A DNA stretch of 64,000 bases from Saxidomus purpurata (GCA_022818135.1 JAFMSR010000018.1:17970595-18034594), one strand, 5' to 3'; counted from the first letter of the stretch, positions 1 through 13,049 are shown. The notes: a model not told the origin generated them from the letters alone. Numbers and translations are program-made.

Positions 1-3000
1 ACATACGGAGCCATATCTAGTAGGGTGCTGCACCCTGCACCCCCGCCCCTTCCACTCCCCACTGCTACTGTAACCCACATATTAAAAAGAAACCATTTAA
101 ATCTACGGAGAAGCATCTCTTTGCATGATATAAGAACAATAATAATCAGAATATAATTTTCATCGTATAAAGATGTTACATTCCTCTAGTTTTAATTTTC
201 AAAGGATATTTTCTGACACTCAAGCGTTCAAACATGCAAAAATGCCTTACCCCTAACCTCAGTGCACCCTAACCATTTTGAAAGTCTACAATAATCCATT
301 ATATTGAAGGAAATGCGGTCCTCAAAAGTCAACTTACTTCTGTTCTATAGTTTGGCGAAAAACATGTATTTGTTTATGCCAATAAACATTTTAACTTTGA
401 CTTGACTCTATATATATGTACGTTTTCTTATTTACTAGATACATGTATTTATAAAAAAAGAAAAAGGCCTATCAACTAAATGGTTTTGATTATTCGTACA
501 AAATTTGCAATAAATACTGTAAGCAGAAGTTCAGTTAAATTGATTGTAGTATACAAGAGTTGTGGTTCTTGGTCTATTTATAGAAACCTGAATTTTTTTT
601 GTCCAGAATATTTTAAGCAAACTTGGTAGAAATGTTTACTGCAGTAAGAAAATGCGGTCCTGAAAGATTAAATTGCTTGTATGACATTATAGATGTAGGG
701 CTCTTAAAACCATATATCCAATATAAAAAAAAAACTTGAAAAATCCTTTTCTCTTGAATGTTTTAGATCGTTTGTTGGTGTGAAGACAACTAAGAAAAAA
801 GTTTTAACAGTCAGCTAAACACTGTGAACAATTGAAATTTTAAAGGCGTTTCAGTTCGGATTTTGTTACTTGTCTTCCCGCCCACCGGGACAGGTGGACC
901 CTGCAGGTGACTCGGAACGGTATAATTCGCTCGTTAACATGGAATACATTTGTATCAAGTTATCGTTGTCGTCGTCTGATTAGCGTAAACTAGTGATCTG
1001 ATATGTCATTCGAGGTTTATTTGATTAGTTAATTGAATGTAAAAGTAAATAAAATTGAAACTTATCCACTTGTCTTCTTTTATGTTGTGTTGTTCGGGAG
1101 TATAATAATAGTGTATAAAACAAGTGTAGCAAAATCTCCGGAGACCTGATTTGTAATATAAAAATTACGCAAAATGAAACACGTTGTTATCATCTATAAT
1201 AACTATGGGCTTTAGACTTCAGCTGAAGAAAGAAAAAAAGACAAATGAAACATAAAAGGAAACTTCCTTCTGAATTCTTTGTTGACGTAAAAACCGTACC
1301 ATAGTCAGTCACGTACTTATTTTGTGTTGACACGGACACTGAAAAGTTCAACACGATTTTAAGTTTAGATGTTTATCGTTTCAATTTTAACAAAATTATT
1401 ACAGGTAGCGGGTCTTGGTAACATGAAAATAGATTTTAGATAACAAATAAAAGTTATGTGCTCTTTGTAGACTTATTTGACGTGAATGTGATGTCATTTA
1501 CTTTTTTACTTGGCAAGAGCACGGCTAAAATTCATATTTAAGCTGCAGTATGTTCCTTGTCTACGGCTTTTTCTCATAGTGGGGGATTTTGTCCTTCAGA
1601 GATTCACATTTCAAAAAAACTCCTTTCACATGTATATTGTGTCGGTATAGTCTATACAATGTTGGTCCAGAATCGCTCTACTAAACTTAAGTGTATGCGA
1701 GTTGTACGACAGCTCACGGAGAAACACCAATGAAATAAAAAAGTGACATATGTTTTGCCGCGTTAGTCATTTATACAGCTCTTTCCTTTTTCGAAGCGCG
1801 AATGTCTTCAGATTACCCTTTATACATATAGAAAACTGAGGCAAACGCCCTTAAACATATACCTACTCTTTCATCCGTTTCGAAGTATATATACATGTAT
1901 ATAGGGCTGTCATTTGACCAAAAATCACTTTACAAAACCAAAGAACACTATAAAGAACGCTCTAACTTTTCATTGGCTGATTTGGCGGAAACGCATACTT
2001 GCAGTTCGGAATACTTTTTTTTACGGCAAATAAAAATTAGTTAAATATTTATATTTACTCAAATGCGTGCTGGGAAGTAATTAGATTTCATGGCCTATCA
2101 ACAGGCTCGATAGTTTTCTTCGGAAATAGCAAAATGGAATTTAAAATCTTCAAAGAGCCTCACTACAAGATACTTGTAATCTGACCTTTAGGGACCTCTT
2201 AGTTTTAAAACGATACTTTTATCCCAGCTTCTGTTTATTGCTCTGTACGAGTACTTTTTAGTAATTCGTGAAGTGATGTGTTTTCAATTAATGACTTGAG
2301 ACTCTAAAACACAATTGAATTTCTTTTTCCCATTAAAAGTCGAAAAATGATACCCAAAGTTGACCACCAATTCGAAACTAATAAAAAATGGGCTTAAGAA
2401 GTCCGCAAAAGAATCTCAGCGTCCGAGTATTGTTTTCTTTAGACGAATGGCGTTTTCTGAAAGACTTGGGAGTTAAAACGTTTAAACTCTTGAACCCGAC
2501 CAACAAAGGAAGTTGACAATTGACGAGGTACCCGTCTAATAATGATGGCGGAAAATCTTCAAATCGAAGCGTGAAGAAATCAAAGCTTACAATGGTCAAA
2601 GTCAACAACAAAAGGCTTCTGGTCAGCAGGCTTTGGATTTGTATAATGATGTTGCGGCTACAAAATAACTCAATTTGTTAAATGCGAATTTTATCGCAAG
2701 TTAATTACAACTTACGACCATCATTTTAATGTAAACTGCCCCCGGAGATTCTTGAGAACCACAGAAGCTAAATAGAAGTTTATTAGACACAGTTTAAAGC
2801 ATCTAATACGTTATTAGCAAAGATATAGATACACTTACCTCGTAAAATAAATGAAGGAGTTTAAGATAATCATTACAAAATAATGAGGTCCAATGTTAAA
2901 TGGCTATAAACCTATGATTCAGGGAATAAAACAGCTTTTTTACTGGCTTATTTATCTTTAATGCCCGCTGTCCCTTGGTACATGTAATTCCCTGGGTTGG

Positions 3001-4440
3001 ATACTGATATACATCTTTACCAGAAATATGTTATATGTTAGAAAGGTCAACCGTATTCTAAACGGACGAAATGGGGTATATTGTACGTTTGGGTCGAGAC
3101 GACATCGGTTATTATATGAACAACTGTCGTTTATATATGTGAGATGGTATGAAACATTGTACTGGAGGCGTGGACTTCATTAGTTTTGTGAGATTTGAAA
3201 AAAAATAGTTGTAGTAGTAACGAAACGAGTCGATGCCATGTTATATTATGCTGATATCTACATTATATGGTTCTACCTGGATCTGCTCGAAGAACTTTTC
3301 TGGACTGACGGCCCACTTGGCTAGAAAATATAATTGAAAAGGTGTTAGAAACTACTTAAAACTCCACCCGAGAAGACTGAAATAATCTTACTAGTCTCTC
3401 CATCGCCAGACTTGATGATAATATTTCATTAAAACATAGGGCAAAATATTTTCAGCCATTTTCTTCTTATATTTTTTCCGCTCTAGATCTACATTTTCGG
3501 CGACAAAGGGAGGGGATTTGTAAGAAATAAATGGGTAGGAAGGTAAATAAAAGGACGGAGTGCCAGTCTACAAGCTAACACACCGAACCGAAAACCCAGC
3601 GGGCTGAAGTTCCAGAGAACAACTACCACCGTACCAACTTCGTGTCAGGTATGTGAAATTCAACAAAGAGACCATCACAAAAGCTGTGTAAAGGTTAACA
3701 TTGGATACAAAAGGGAGCGGTATTTGAGTCATAGTGTATCTTTTTTCATATTTTATACCCATCCCGTTCGATATAAAATTGTAAATGTGCACTCACGTTT
3801 ATAACCAAATACTAGGACATATTATACATTTGTATTCATTTTCTATATGCCCCCAAGTTTTTTTCTTTTTCATTGCACACAACCTAGAAATATAATACGA
3901 ACGAAATGTACTTTTAATATTGTTAAGTGACTTCAGCCATTCAAAACCAGCTTCGATTACATATGGTAGACTAGAGATTGGTCTAGGCAACTCGTTCGCA
4001 GAATTATATGTCCCAAGGCATCAATTAGGGGTATTTTATATATTTTCGATATTTGGTAACAGTCAACTATAATATCAAAATATCTCTTGGGCTATCAAAC
4101 ATAATAACATTACCAAAAGTCGATGAAAAGTAATGTATAATGGAAAATGCTGTATCAGCAGAAACTTCGCTTATTTGCGTTCAATTTACTTTCTGAGAAC
4201 ATTAGGGATGTAACTTCTTTCTGCTATAGAGTTATACAGTCTGTAGATTGACCGATTTCGTAATCAATTGTGCCTGTGCAAATAAAACCATATTTAGAGT
4301 CTTAAGAATTATTTCTGCAAAGGAGAAAAAAGATCTTTCTCTCAAAGCTCACCTGAACAGTTAGGAGTCAGGGGTAGGAGGTAAGGCTAAGAATGATTAT
4401 TATGAAAATGCCAATCAACATAAGATGTTTCGTTTCGTTT
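1..4440. other. Intergenic DNA, no gene recognised
   Basis: AT-rich sequence with only short open frames, none with a recognisable domain. A short direct repeat (aaatgcggtcct) occurs near 311 and 650. No tRNA, splice-consistent exon series or transposon end was recognised. A diverged gene or regulatory DNA could be present and not visible by eye. Confidence 0.6.
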
Positions 4441-4640
4441 CTCGGGGTCTGACTCCCATATTTCAGTTATTATCAGTTTACCTTATATTCGTTACAGTGG
4501 AGAACCAGTACTAGAACCCTATACTTCGTGAGAAACTGCCAACCGTCTCACTTAAAGAGACATAATCGGTAGCAGGGCTCGAACCGACGACCTTCTTTCA
4601 ATGAGAGGTCACAGGGACCTTAACCACTCGGAATTACGGA
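4440..4640 (-). repeat. tRNA-derived SINE, family B, diverged copy
   Basis: Read on the minus strand this starts with a tRNA-like segment: an A-box-like ccgagtggttaaggtccctg and a B-box-like ggttcgagccc. It continues with ctaccgattatgtctcttt and a ggcagtttctcacg block. The same order of blocks occurs at 15770-15990 and inside each 2.13-kb array unit (for example near 20685). The shared head and body make this a dispersed, RNA polymerase III-type SINE rather than a tRNA gene. It is too diverged to be a functional tRNA. Confidence 0.65.
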
Positions 4641-4649
4641 GACGTAGGC

Positions 4650-7310
4650 CTATCCTTACTAACATGGTACAACAAGAACAAAACATTGCTACGACTGGTG
4701 CCAATTTACAATCCTACGGGAGCTAGAATGACTGCGTCATGAGTAGATCATATGACTGTTAGTGGAATTCTTATAGACTACCTAAAGTCCCAATATCACT
4801 TTAAATTCACTCGCATGTATAATAATGAATTTGCTGATAAAGTGATAGAGAACTGTGTTCCTTTTAGTATAAAACAATCTTGACGTATTCCTTTTCTTTC
4901 GTATTTCCGCTTCTTCACCTAAAAAAAGTGTTGACGGAGTGTTTCTTATATATATTTGCAATATCATTGAAAAATACTGCGCAGTATTTATAGCGTCCAC
5001 TTTCAAAAAAATTTTTTTAAAAAAAAAAGGGCAATATCACTTGCAAAAAATGTTTGTAAATATTTTGAAGCTGTTATATACTTTCACTCCGAAGTGCTCA
5101 TGGGACTTTAATAAACTCTGTAGTTTTCATCGAATATACAACATGGTCTTATATTGGTACACTTTGGTATGTTTCGGTGTGTTTTGTGCCTGCAAATAAA
5201 TGATGAGGGGGTGCGAAACAAACATATTTTAGCTCAAAATAGCCAAGTTACGTTGGTTATTTTTTTCTTTTACATTAATTGCGAGTTTATTTAATCAACT
5301 TTAAGCCCCGAGCATGATTGTATAACATCTTTGCCTCACGCAGGTGATGTATTTGATGGAATGTAATATGGTCTGATATCGCCTTATAATAAATACGGTA
5401 CATGTAACTTATTTGGTGGTATTTAATCTTTTACATAACCTTGTTATAAAGAGTCTCGTTCTCGAATATCTTTTTTTTTATTTGTCGTCTGCAGTATTTT
5501 AAACCACTCAGCATGCCTCGTCTGACGGATATTCTAATTTCCCGCATTTTCTTTCAATTTTGAGGCTGTTCGGTGTTATGCCATATGTTCAATTCCTTTC
5601 AATTCTTTTCTCATACTGTAGAATTACGAAATGTGTCAGTGCAATCACACAGTAACAAAACATTCGTTTTTGTTGTTGACAAGGACACGGGAAGACAAAG
5701 AAAATGCATAGCTAGATGGCGCTGCTCTTGGTCTGCACATGTCAAAGAGCAATTCTGAATCTGAAATCGCTTTTATCGCGGTTGGATTTCAGATAAAACA
5801 TTTCAACGATAGATGGCGCACTTTTGGCACGTGTCGAACCTAACGACCATATTGATTTTGAATACAAAATTAACTGTAAAAGAATAATTGTCACCTTTAT
5901 ACACGTAATAGCTATGAATGTAATAAAATGATTTATTATTTTGCGAATATTATTTAATGGAGGATACATTTCATTTGTTTTAGTTTTTACTCCACCACCT
6001 CTCGCTACCCCACCCCACCACAAGAGACAATACATGTTCACGAGCGCGGGCATTAAGCTCATAGTCCACGTCATCACACCGAAACAAAGACTTTTTTATA
6101 TTTCTCTTTTAGCGAGTGCTTGAACTGAATATTGAGGAATCGTTCAAGTACGTCAAAAAGTAGCTCGGTACGTTTTCCTACACTGACACCGGTGTGATGA
6201 CGTTGTGCGTTCTGTAGAGTCGTATTAGTGCCTTGACTGTGTCCCTGCTTCGTCTTTCAGTGTCGTGTGACGTTGTCTCATATCGTCGTTGCTTGATGTG
6301 TCTTGTTGGCGACAACGTCAGAACGACAACGAAACATGACATACCACCATACTACAATCACAAAGTATGTCTGAATATCAGCCTAGTAGAAAGGTATATG
6401 TCATTTTGTTATCTATATATATAATTCACCTGTATACAAAAGACTAGAGTGAGTAATACATTACTAATACTACAAGAAAATACAAATCTGGGGAGAAGAG
6501 TAAAAATTACCAATTAGCGGCTCTGTTTGTAATGCTTTCCATATATGGATACCCGTTGGCTTAATTGGTCCTTGAGGATTCGTGAGTCAGGAGCGTGAAC
6601 AAAAGCGATTTTCTAAAGTATTCAAAACATAAATGAACACTGCTGCACGATAAAGAACAACAGCTTTTGTGGCATAATATAATTTAGTCACGTGACTGAC
6701 TCATCCTTGCGTTGCATTGTGGGACTCGCTGAATAAATCGCAAGGCAATAAACAATAGATTGCGCTGCAGTGCCGTGCACATTACTAGACAATCATTGGG
6801 TACATCACATGTCTGGTTGACTGAATGGTTTGATTGAATGATTGATCAATTGATATTGAGTTGCAATCTTGTATGCAGGTAAGAATCAAAGGTTTGTTTT
6901 GTTAAGATGCAGATTACATTTGAATAATGAAATAGATGACGTAATTGATTGGTTCCTTGGAACTTACATTTCTATTTTCTACCCATCTGCGGTGCTTTAT
7001 TATTACCCAATGAAGACAAGCCTAAAATGGTATAATTATAGATCATTTGTATACCGTTACGTGTACTTAAAACATTGTAAAATCATTTTATGAGATGTTG
7101 GCATATATACGTAGCAGTGTTTTATGGTCACAGAATGGACACAGAGAATATTGAAGATGTGTTCCAGTCCGTTTTATGACTGCGTGAACAATAAGACCTC
7201 ATCCCACGGGAGTCTTACCTCAATTATATATCAGTAACCATTGTTTTCGAGCGTCTACGCGAATATGATCAGACATGTCTGTACTCTTTAAAACCTATTT
7301 TGTATTGTTT
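4650..7310. other. Intergenic DNA with two small hairpins
   Basis: No gene recognised. Two inverted repeats are visible: 5759-5794 (arms tctgaaatc / gatttcaga, flanked by two copies of agatggcgc near 5715 and 5812) and 6268-6320 (10-bp perfect arms tgacgttgtc / gacaacgtca). Either could be a transposon remnant or chance. Confidence 0.5.
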
Positions 7311-7315
7311 TTACC

Positions 7316-7600
7316 AGAGAAAAAAACATGATAATTTTCATGTTGTGTCACACGTGTATTAATATTTTACCAGAAAAAAAAGAAACATTATATCATATTT
7401 TGTCACACGTGTGTTATTATCTAACACGAGAAAAGAACATTATATTATCATGTTCTGTTCCACGTGTGTTAATATTTAACATGAGAAAAGAACAAACTTA
7501 TATCATGTGGTTTCACACGAGCATTACATGCATCATTTTACTGCGACGAACATGATATCATGTTTTATCTCATGAGTATAAGTATTATCAAGGAGAATTA
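7316..7600. repeat. 55-bp minisatellite with repeated CACGTG boxes
   Basis: About four to five diverged units of the pattern 'gaaaagaacattatatcatg...tcacacgtgtgttaatattta'. CACGTG lies at 7351-7356, 7406-7411 and 7461-7466, giving an exact spacing of 55 bp. The next unit has lost the box (cacacgagcatt). The open frame running through here is a by-product of the repeat. Confidence 0.8.
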
Positions 7601-7609
7601 ACCTTGACC

Positions 7610-8060
7610 TTGTGACAAAATGCATTCTGTAATTCTGCCACTTGCGACCAGTGCAGATCATGACCAGTTTGTCCATCCATGGAGTCAGATCAAAATAAGT
7701 CTGTACATCGTAAGTGAACAGTCCTTTACAAAAAAATAATTGTTACATGGACAGTATCCATTTGAGAACTTTAGCACTTCAATGAAATAACATATTCCTG
7801 ATGTGATATTACAGAAAATAACCTATATTATTGAATGCTGCAGTGAGGCATACCTATAGCCGTGTACCTTTTACCTTGCAAGTTATAACATAACAGGTCA
7901 TTTAGAACACTTTGACAGTGACGCAAGCAAAGATATCAATATTATTGTGTAGATTTATCGATAAAGGAGTGATTAAATGTTTTATTGCACGGCATATTCT
8001 ATCTTTGAATGCACTGGTTGTAAACTTACAAATTTTTAAGCAGTAGCAATAAGTAATAAA
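7610..8060. other. Intergenic DNA, nothing recognised
   Basis: No coding signal, repeat structure or RNA gene was seen between the minisatellite and the tRNA-Ser gene. On the minus strand, just downstream of the tRNA, the sequence reads attttatt, which supplies the T-run expected of a polymerase III terminator. Confidence 0.5.
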
Positions 8061-8062
8061 AT

Positions 8063-8144
8063 CGACGAGGATGGGATTCGAACCCACGCGGGCAGAGCCC
8101 AATGGATTAGCAGTCCATCGCCTTAACCACTCGGCCACCTCGTC
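8063..8144 (-). tRNA. tRNA-Ser (anticodon GCT)
   Basis: On the minus strand the 7-bp acceptor stem pairs perfectly (gacgagg with cctcgtc), followed by discriminator G. The D-arm/A-box gccgagtggttaaggc, the anticodon loop ctgctaa (anticodon GCT, serine AGC/AGT codons), a long variable arm as in class II tRNAs, and the T-arm/B-box gggttcgaatccc are all present. There is no intron and no encoded CCA, as in eukaryotes. A T-run follows directly downstream. The perfect stems and canonical boxes indicate a functional gene, in contrast to the many degenerate tRNA-like SINE heads in the window. Confidence 0.95.
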
Positions 8145-8262
8145 CTATAAGAATAACAATAATTTCTCATTGATTCATAGACGACTCGTAGCGACTTTTC
8201 TGTTTTTCAATTGATATCAGAAGTAAACCCAGATAATATGGTATTGTAATTGTTTGTTTTTA

Positions 8263-8505
8263 GACTTTTATCGTTGGGACCGGATAATACGTATGACCAA
8301 AGAGGGTATGTCAGAACGCATCCAGTTCCAGAGACACCTCTCGGTTCTTTAATATGTGTACAGCACCGAAACATCGGACCTCGGTTTTAGGTCTCAACTG
8401 AAAGACCATCAGTTTATGTTAGTGGAGGAGCAGGGAATCGAACACGTGATCCCTGAATTAACCAGCCAAGTATGTTAACCTCACGACTATTGCTATGCTT
8501 AAAAA
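8263..8505 (-). repeat. SINE family A, old diverged copy
   Basis: The order of blocks matches the SINE that punctuates the 19-26 kb array: ttttatcgttgggaccgg, tatgaccaa, ttccagagacacc, tcggttcttta, cgaaacatcgg, tctcaactgaaagac, then a tRNA-like end with gggaatcgaacacgtgatc. The tRNA-like head lies at the right, so the element is on the minus strand. It is clearly more diverged than the array copies. Confidence 0.75.
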
Positions 8506-8579
8506 ATTATATGGTCCTGAATATGTAATATGTAATATGTAAAATATAAGACAGTTTGAACAAAAAATCAGTGTATGCA

Positions 8580-9370
8580 TAAGTCTCCAGCCTGTTCATC
8601 AACTGCAAGGTGTCTCCATTTTAATTACGAGGCGTTATTGCCCTGTGTACAGTATGTCACTGTATCTGATCATCAACATCACTGTGTTTCTGTCTTGTGT
8701 GTACCGTGTAATGTGCGTCATATTGTTATTTGTCTCCAATCTGTGCTATTGCTCTGTAATGTATGCAATAGCGTCATAATATCTCCTATCCGTTCATCAA
8801 CAATATTGTGTCACTTTTCCTGTACCTTACAGTGTGATATATCTGTGCAATGTATGTGGCAGTCCTCATGCTTCCAACCTGTACATCACCAGCATTGTGT
8901 CACTTTTCCTGTACCTTACAGGGTGATATATCTGTGCAATGTATGTGGCAGTCCTAATGCTTCCAACCTGTACATCACCAGCATTGTGTCACTTTTCCTG
9001 TACCTTACAGGGTGATATATGTGCGTGAGTGTGGCGCCCTGATGCTTCCAACCTGTACATCACCAGCATTGTGTCTCTTTATTTTACTAGGTACCATTAC
9101 CCTGTTCTGTACGTCACGGCCATACTTTTTCCATCCTGTACGTCACCACCATTGTGTCTCTTCCCTGTACTTTTCTACGTGCTATTACTGTATGCTACAT
9201 ACTGTATACACCACAGCATTAAAGTTTCCAGTCTGTACATCATCGGCATTTTGTCTGCTTTCTGTACATTTCTTCAAGGTGCTAATATCCTGAACAACCT
9301 CCACCAAGCTCTGTCGTTGTCCGTGTGACTATGTCGTTCTACTCCTCATCGCCAGCGTCAGTATTTGTGT
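8580..9370. repeat. Decaying minisatellite with 89-bp core units
   Basis: Units beginning tgtgtcacttttcctgtac start at 8807, 8896 and 8985 (period 89 bp); a fourth begins near 9070 after a shortened unit. Each contains gatatatctgtgcaatgtatg and cttccaacctgtacatcacc. Increasingly diverged relatives (ctgtacgtcaccaccattgtgtc, ctgtacatcatcggcattttg) extend on both sides to roughly 8600 and 9370. The overlapping cysteine-rich open frames here come from the repeat and are not called as genes. Confidence 0.8.
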
Positions 9371-9407
9371 CACTTTCATCTACACGTTACAATCCAAAAA
9401 TAAAATA

Positions 9408-9532
9408 GGGTTATTAGTATAGTAACGTGATCCAGGATGCCGGATTTGCTCGAGTCGACAGGGCAGCACAGCATGATCCGACCCCGACCGAGAGCCAATC
9501 CGGCTTATGGATCACATCTATACTAATAACCC
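9408..9532. mobile_element. Short inverted-repeat (hairpin) element
   Basis: The ends are near-perfect inverted copies: gggttattagtatag...gtgatccaggatgccggat at 9408-9446 and its reverse complement at about 9498-9532. They are separated by about 50 bp that contains gctcgagtcgacagg and cgaccccgaccgag. The size and symmetry fit a foldback/MITE-type element. No target duplication could be established. Confidence 0.6.
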
Positions 9533-9539
9533 TTTATTA

Positions 9540-10400
9540 TATACTTATGACACTTGTCTGCGCGAATTAACTACATTAAAATGACATTGTAAGCTAATAT
9601 TGAAGAAAAACTCTTTTTAGCGCCAAATATGCGCTGTGTGCGACGTTATTTTTTGACGTCATCGTATAAACAAGTAGTTACGACCCAGTCAAAAGCGACG
9701 TTATTAACGTCAGTGTATTTCAGGGGCCAATTGAATGCACTCTTGCAAATAATGATGGAACGTGTGTATTGCCGTACATACATACGGAATTTTTTTCTGT
9801 CAGGCCGTATTTGATGGTTGAATAAAGGCTGTATTTTTGACAGAATATTTATAGGTATATAATAAAAAATAATTACAGTACTTTTTTGTACATTATCAAC
9901 GCTATCTTTCTTGGTATCTGCAACGTCGCTTCGCGTATCGTCATCGTCTCCTTGTGTAAGTGTCCGTGTTGTTGTTGTTTCTTTTACACCTCGAGAAGTC
10001 AATTCTTTTGTCTCTTCCGTACCACTCAGGTCCAAGATCTACCAGTAAGTATTTGTTGGTTTATGCTAAGTCGCCTGATACATAGACAGACTAGCGTGGT
10101 TTATTGACAAGCACATTTTTTCTCAAGGCTGATGACACGTGTGTCATTTCTTCTGTAGGCGGTGTCGTCATACAGCATCAAAGCTGGCGAATCCACGGCT
10201 CAATCCCCTCGCTAATCATTAATTAGTGAAACTATTTATCTCACGGGTGCAAGTCCAGGTCGATCGGTGAAAATATAAGCCGAGCTTTGTTTGACGGAAA
10301 CAAATTATCATTTGACAAGTGCGCTATTACTTGGAAATGCGATCTCTTCAAAGCGGCAATCAGTGGAAATATTAGCCATAGATAGATATTTACATGGAGT
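9540..10400. other. Intergenic DNA; open frames of uncertain meaning
   Basis: Between about 9880 and 10047 several frames are open on both strands. One minus-strand frame is acidic and Thr-rich (…TTTTRTLTQGDDDDTRSD…). The plus strand ends in a donor-like acca|gtaagt at 10046. No domain is recognised and the openness on both strands suggests composition rather than coding, so no gene is called. Confidence 0.35.
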
Positions 10401-10479
10401 TCTTGCGCACATGAGGTTATATAATGATTCTCACAAGACACTCTGCTATATATGGTGTTTGTTAATTGAGTAGGCAATT

Positions 10480-12830
10480 CAAAAACTACTTAAATAATTT
10501 CGTTTTTTCCCCTCTGGGATTCAAGAGAATGTCATTTAACATGTGATGTACACATATGATTCTATTGATGGATTACTGCTTGCACTGGCATCGTTGGTTT
10601 TTCTAAGTTGCAGAAAATTAACTTTTAAGTGGTACTGATTTACCCATTTAGAAAAATTTCGACTATACACAGATTGTAACCATGGTTCGTTTTCAAATTA
10701 TGTCGCCGGAAATTATGCATATTCATAGTAATTCAGACTCAAACAAGATACTATTCGAGTTGTATCTCCTTGTCTGTGGTAAGCATTGCTGAATTTCAGA
10801 CTCTATCCTCCAAAAGTATGAATCATTGCCCGGTTCACACTTAGTAATCTTAGTAGCTTGAAAATCAGATTAATATGGAACTTAAAAAAAGCGTGGGAGT
10901 TTGAATATTTTTTTTTTGCATAATTTCTTCCTGATGATGCTTTACCGTTAATGAAATTAATTAGATCTCAGCGTTTTAGCGTGTCTTGTGGGTCTCGTGT
11001 ATTTGAAACATATTGAGAGTAAAATTAGCGTCTACCGAATTTCTTTTTTTGGAATACGAGCAATAATTAGATATAATTAGCTCCAAAAACTTCCGGCGAA
11101 CATGCATGTGACCACTTCCGGGTGATTTAGGCTTTGGTGTTATGTCTTATCTTTTGACGATGTCCTTCAGGAAACAGAAGAGCCTACTCACTACCAACAA
11201 AATACTCTTCCGCACGTAAGCAGAGCCGGTCAGGTCTAAGAGTGTGTGGATGCGGACCTAGTTAAAAGCATCTCATGAGTTAACATCTTTCCCTACGATG
11301 GTCGCCCCACTAGTACTAGTACATAGAACATGCCAGCAAGGAAGAAACAAGCACATCTGAAACAGTAGGTCAATGGATGTAATTGTAAAAATAAATCCGC
11401 TTACCACACTCTTTGATACAAAAAGCACTGGATAAATATGGCTTAATTCGTGATATAGAATGATTTGTTCAACGTTTTAGAATATCCACCATAATCTGGA
11501 GATTTCTCGACAGCTCTTCAGGACTAGGTAATACAGAAAAAATCAGAGTCTCATAGAAGCTTTTTACCTGAAAGCTTAGGACTAGACTGTAATTATTTCC
11601 ATTAGGTGCTAAAAACAGCGTCTCAATTGCCATGATGTTTTGTTATTGATGACAGTAAACCGATCTATGATTAATTTCATCAAAACCTTCATAACAGATT
11701 ATCTTAAAATTGCGCGTTGATTGTACGACCGTGATCTCGCGAGATTTCCGCCTTGTTAATGACGCCATACGGTATCGACTTAAAAAAAAGCTTTCGTTTA
11801 GGTGTATTCATCAGAGATGTAGAATTAAAGGTATTCAACGAAGTGGTCGAACACATGTAGCAACGGTTTCTGAGTGCTCGGATGTAACAGGGCATTAGGT
11901 TGGCTGAGGACCATCGTGATCAAATTTTACTGAATTGATGATGTTATTGTGTGCCATTAAAGAAATGAATAACAGTGGACCACTGCAGGTCATAGGTCGC
12001 TCAGAATGTTTCAAAAGATAATGACGCATCGTCTAGTAATATCTCCATTTCCATTTTTTAGATAATTCTCCTAAAATTCCCACCAGAAGCTGACAGTATC
12101 GACGGGTCTTTCGCTGCAAAACAAACGGGTTATGTTCCAACTTCAAATTAATTAGCTAATGGGTGCTGAGCAATTTGGCGGCCCAGTCCAGACTTCATCG
12201 ATCAATTTTGCTTTCAATAATTAATGTATGAGGGAAAAAAGGTAAAACAACATCTATAAATGTATGTATAGCACGGCAAACCGACATAAAAGCCCCCCTG
12301 AAGTTATCTGGCAGCCTGCAGATGGCAAAATGTCAAAGAAATTGAAACCAATCGATTGATAAATCAGTACGTAACACAATTTTACAATATTTTGATTAAT
12401 TGGGAAGAAGTGTACTGGTATTCAAGATATTTTTAGATTTGTAAAGGCGCCGCCATTAATCAATCAAGTCTGAAATGGCGATCTGTTTAATTAAAGAATC
12501 TATCAATATACAGAAGGCAGAGCGCTTGTCTTCTGTAAGTATTGCTCTCGGAAAAGCCTATAATTGTAAAAGGCTGACAAACGGCTGAGTAAGACGGTGC
12601 TTAGATTTCATACTCACAATTTAGGTTCTATTGTCAGCTTCCTTTCAGTTACAATGACCAGTTAGTAGTTACACCGAATGTTCTTGTTTTATTTTAAACT
12701 CTGCAAGGGTTTCAGACTTTACAATGCCGGGTTTCTCATTTCAACAGACCCTTCAAGTGTGAGTGTTAGCGCTGTCGTTGTATATGCTTTAGAAGATGGA
12801 TAATAAATTGTTCAGTATGTTTTATTTCCA
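10480..12830. other. Repeat-poor noncoding DNA rich in homeodomain-type motifs
   Basis: No SINE or tandem repeat was recognised. ATTA-core words are frequent: gaaattaattagatc near 10950, aaattaattagctaatg near 12145, caataattaatg near 12215, and ccgccattaatcaatcaag near 12450. PBX/HOX-like atcgattgataaatca lies near 12352. This is what an enhancer cluster of a developmental gene can look like, but AT-rich DNA gives such words by chance; function is inference. Confidence 0.35.
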
Positions 12831-12836
12831 CAAATG

Positions 12837-13049
12837 TATTAATTATCGATCGCTTCGTACAAATTAGATTAGTCAGTCGCTCTTGAGACTCACTCGGTAG
12901 ATGGAATCAACCTCGGATGGAGAGAGTGAGATAGAGATAGAGAGATAGAGAGAAAGACAATATGTCCTCCCGAAGGACAATACCAACAATGGCACTGGTT
13001 GGGATCGAACCAAGGACCGTCCGTTCTCGAGACGAACGTGCGAAATACA
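12837..13049 (-). repeat. SINE-like repeat, family C, copy 1
   Basis: Shares with the copies at 16805, 29904 and 32755 the blocks tattaattatcgat, ttgagactcactc, atggaatcaacctcg, a ga-rich stretch, and a final tggttgggatcgaacc that reads as a tRNA B-box on the minus strand. In this copy the purine-rich part has expanded to an (aga/gaga) tract near 12918-12958. Confidence 0.65.

Noticed and set aside
5742..6123. Overlapping frames of 60 and 111 codons on both strands
   Set aside because: Both strands open, no domain, and partly created by a small hairpin and a ccacc-rich tract.
8575..9328. Cysteine-rich overlapping frames that resemble small secreted peptides
   Set aside because: They fall entirely within the 89-bp minisatellite and carry no signal peptide pattern that persists between units.
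9646..10107. Acidic Thr/Asp-rich minus-strand frame and its plus-strand overlaps
   Set aside because: Both strands are open over the same bases because of local composition; no supporting splice partners were found.
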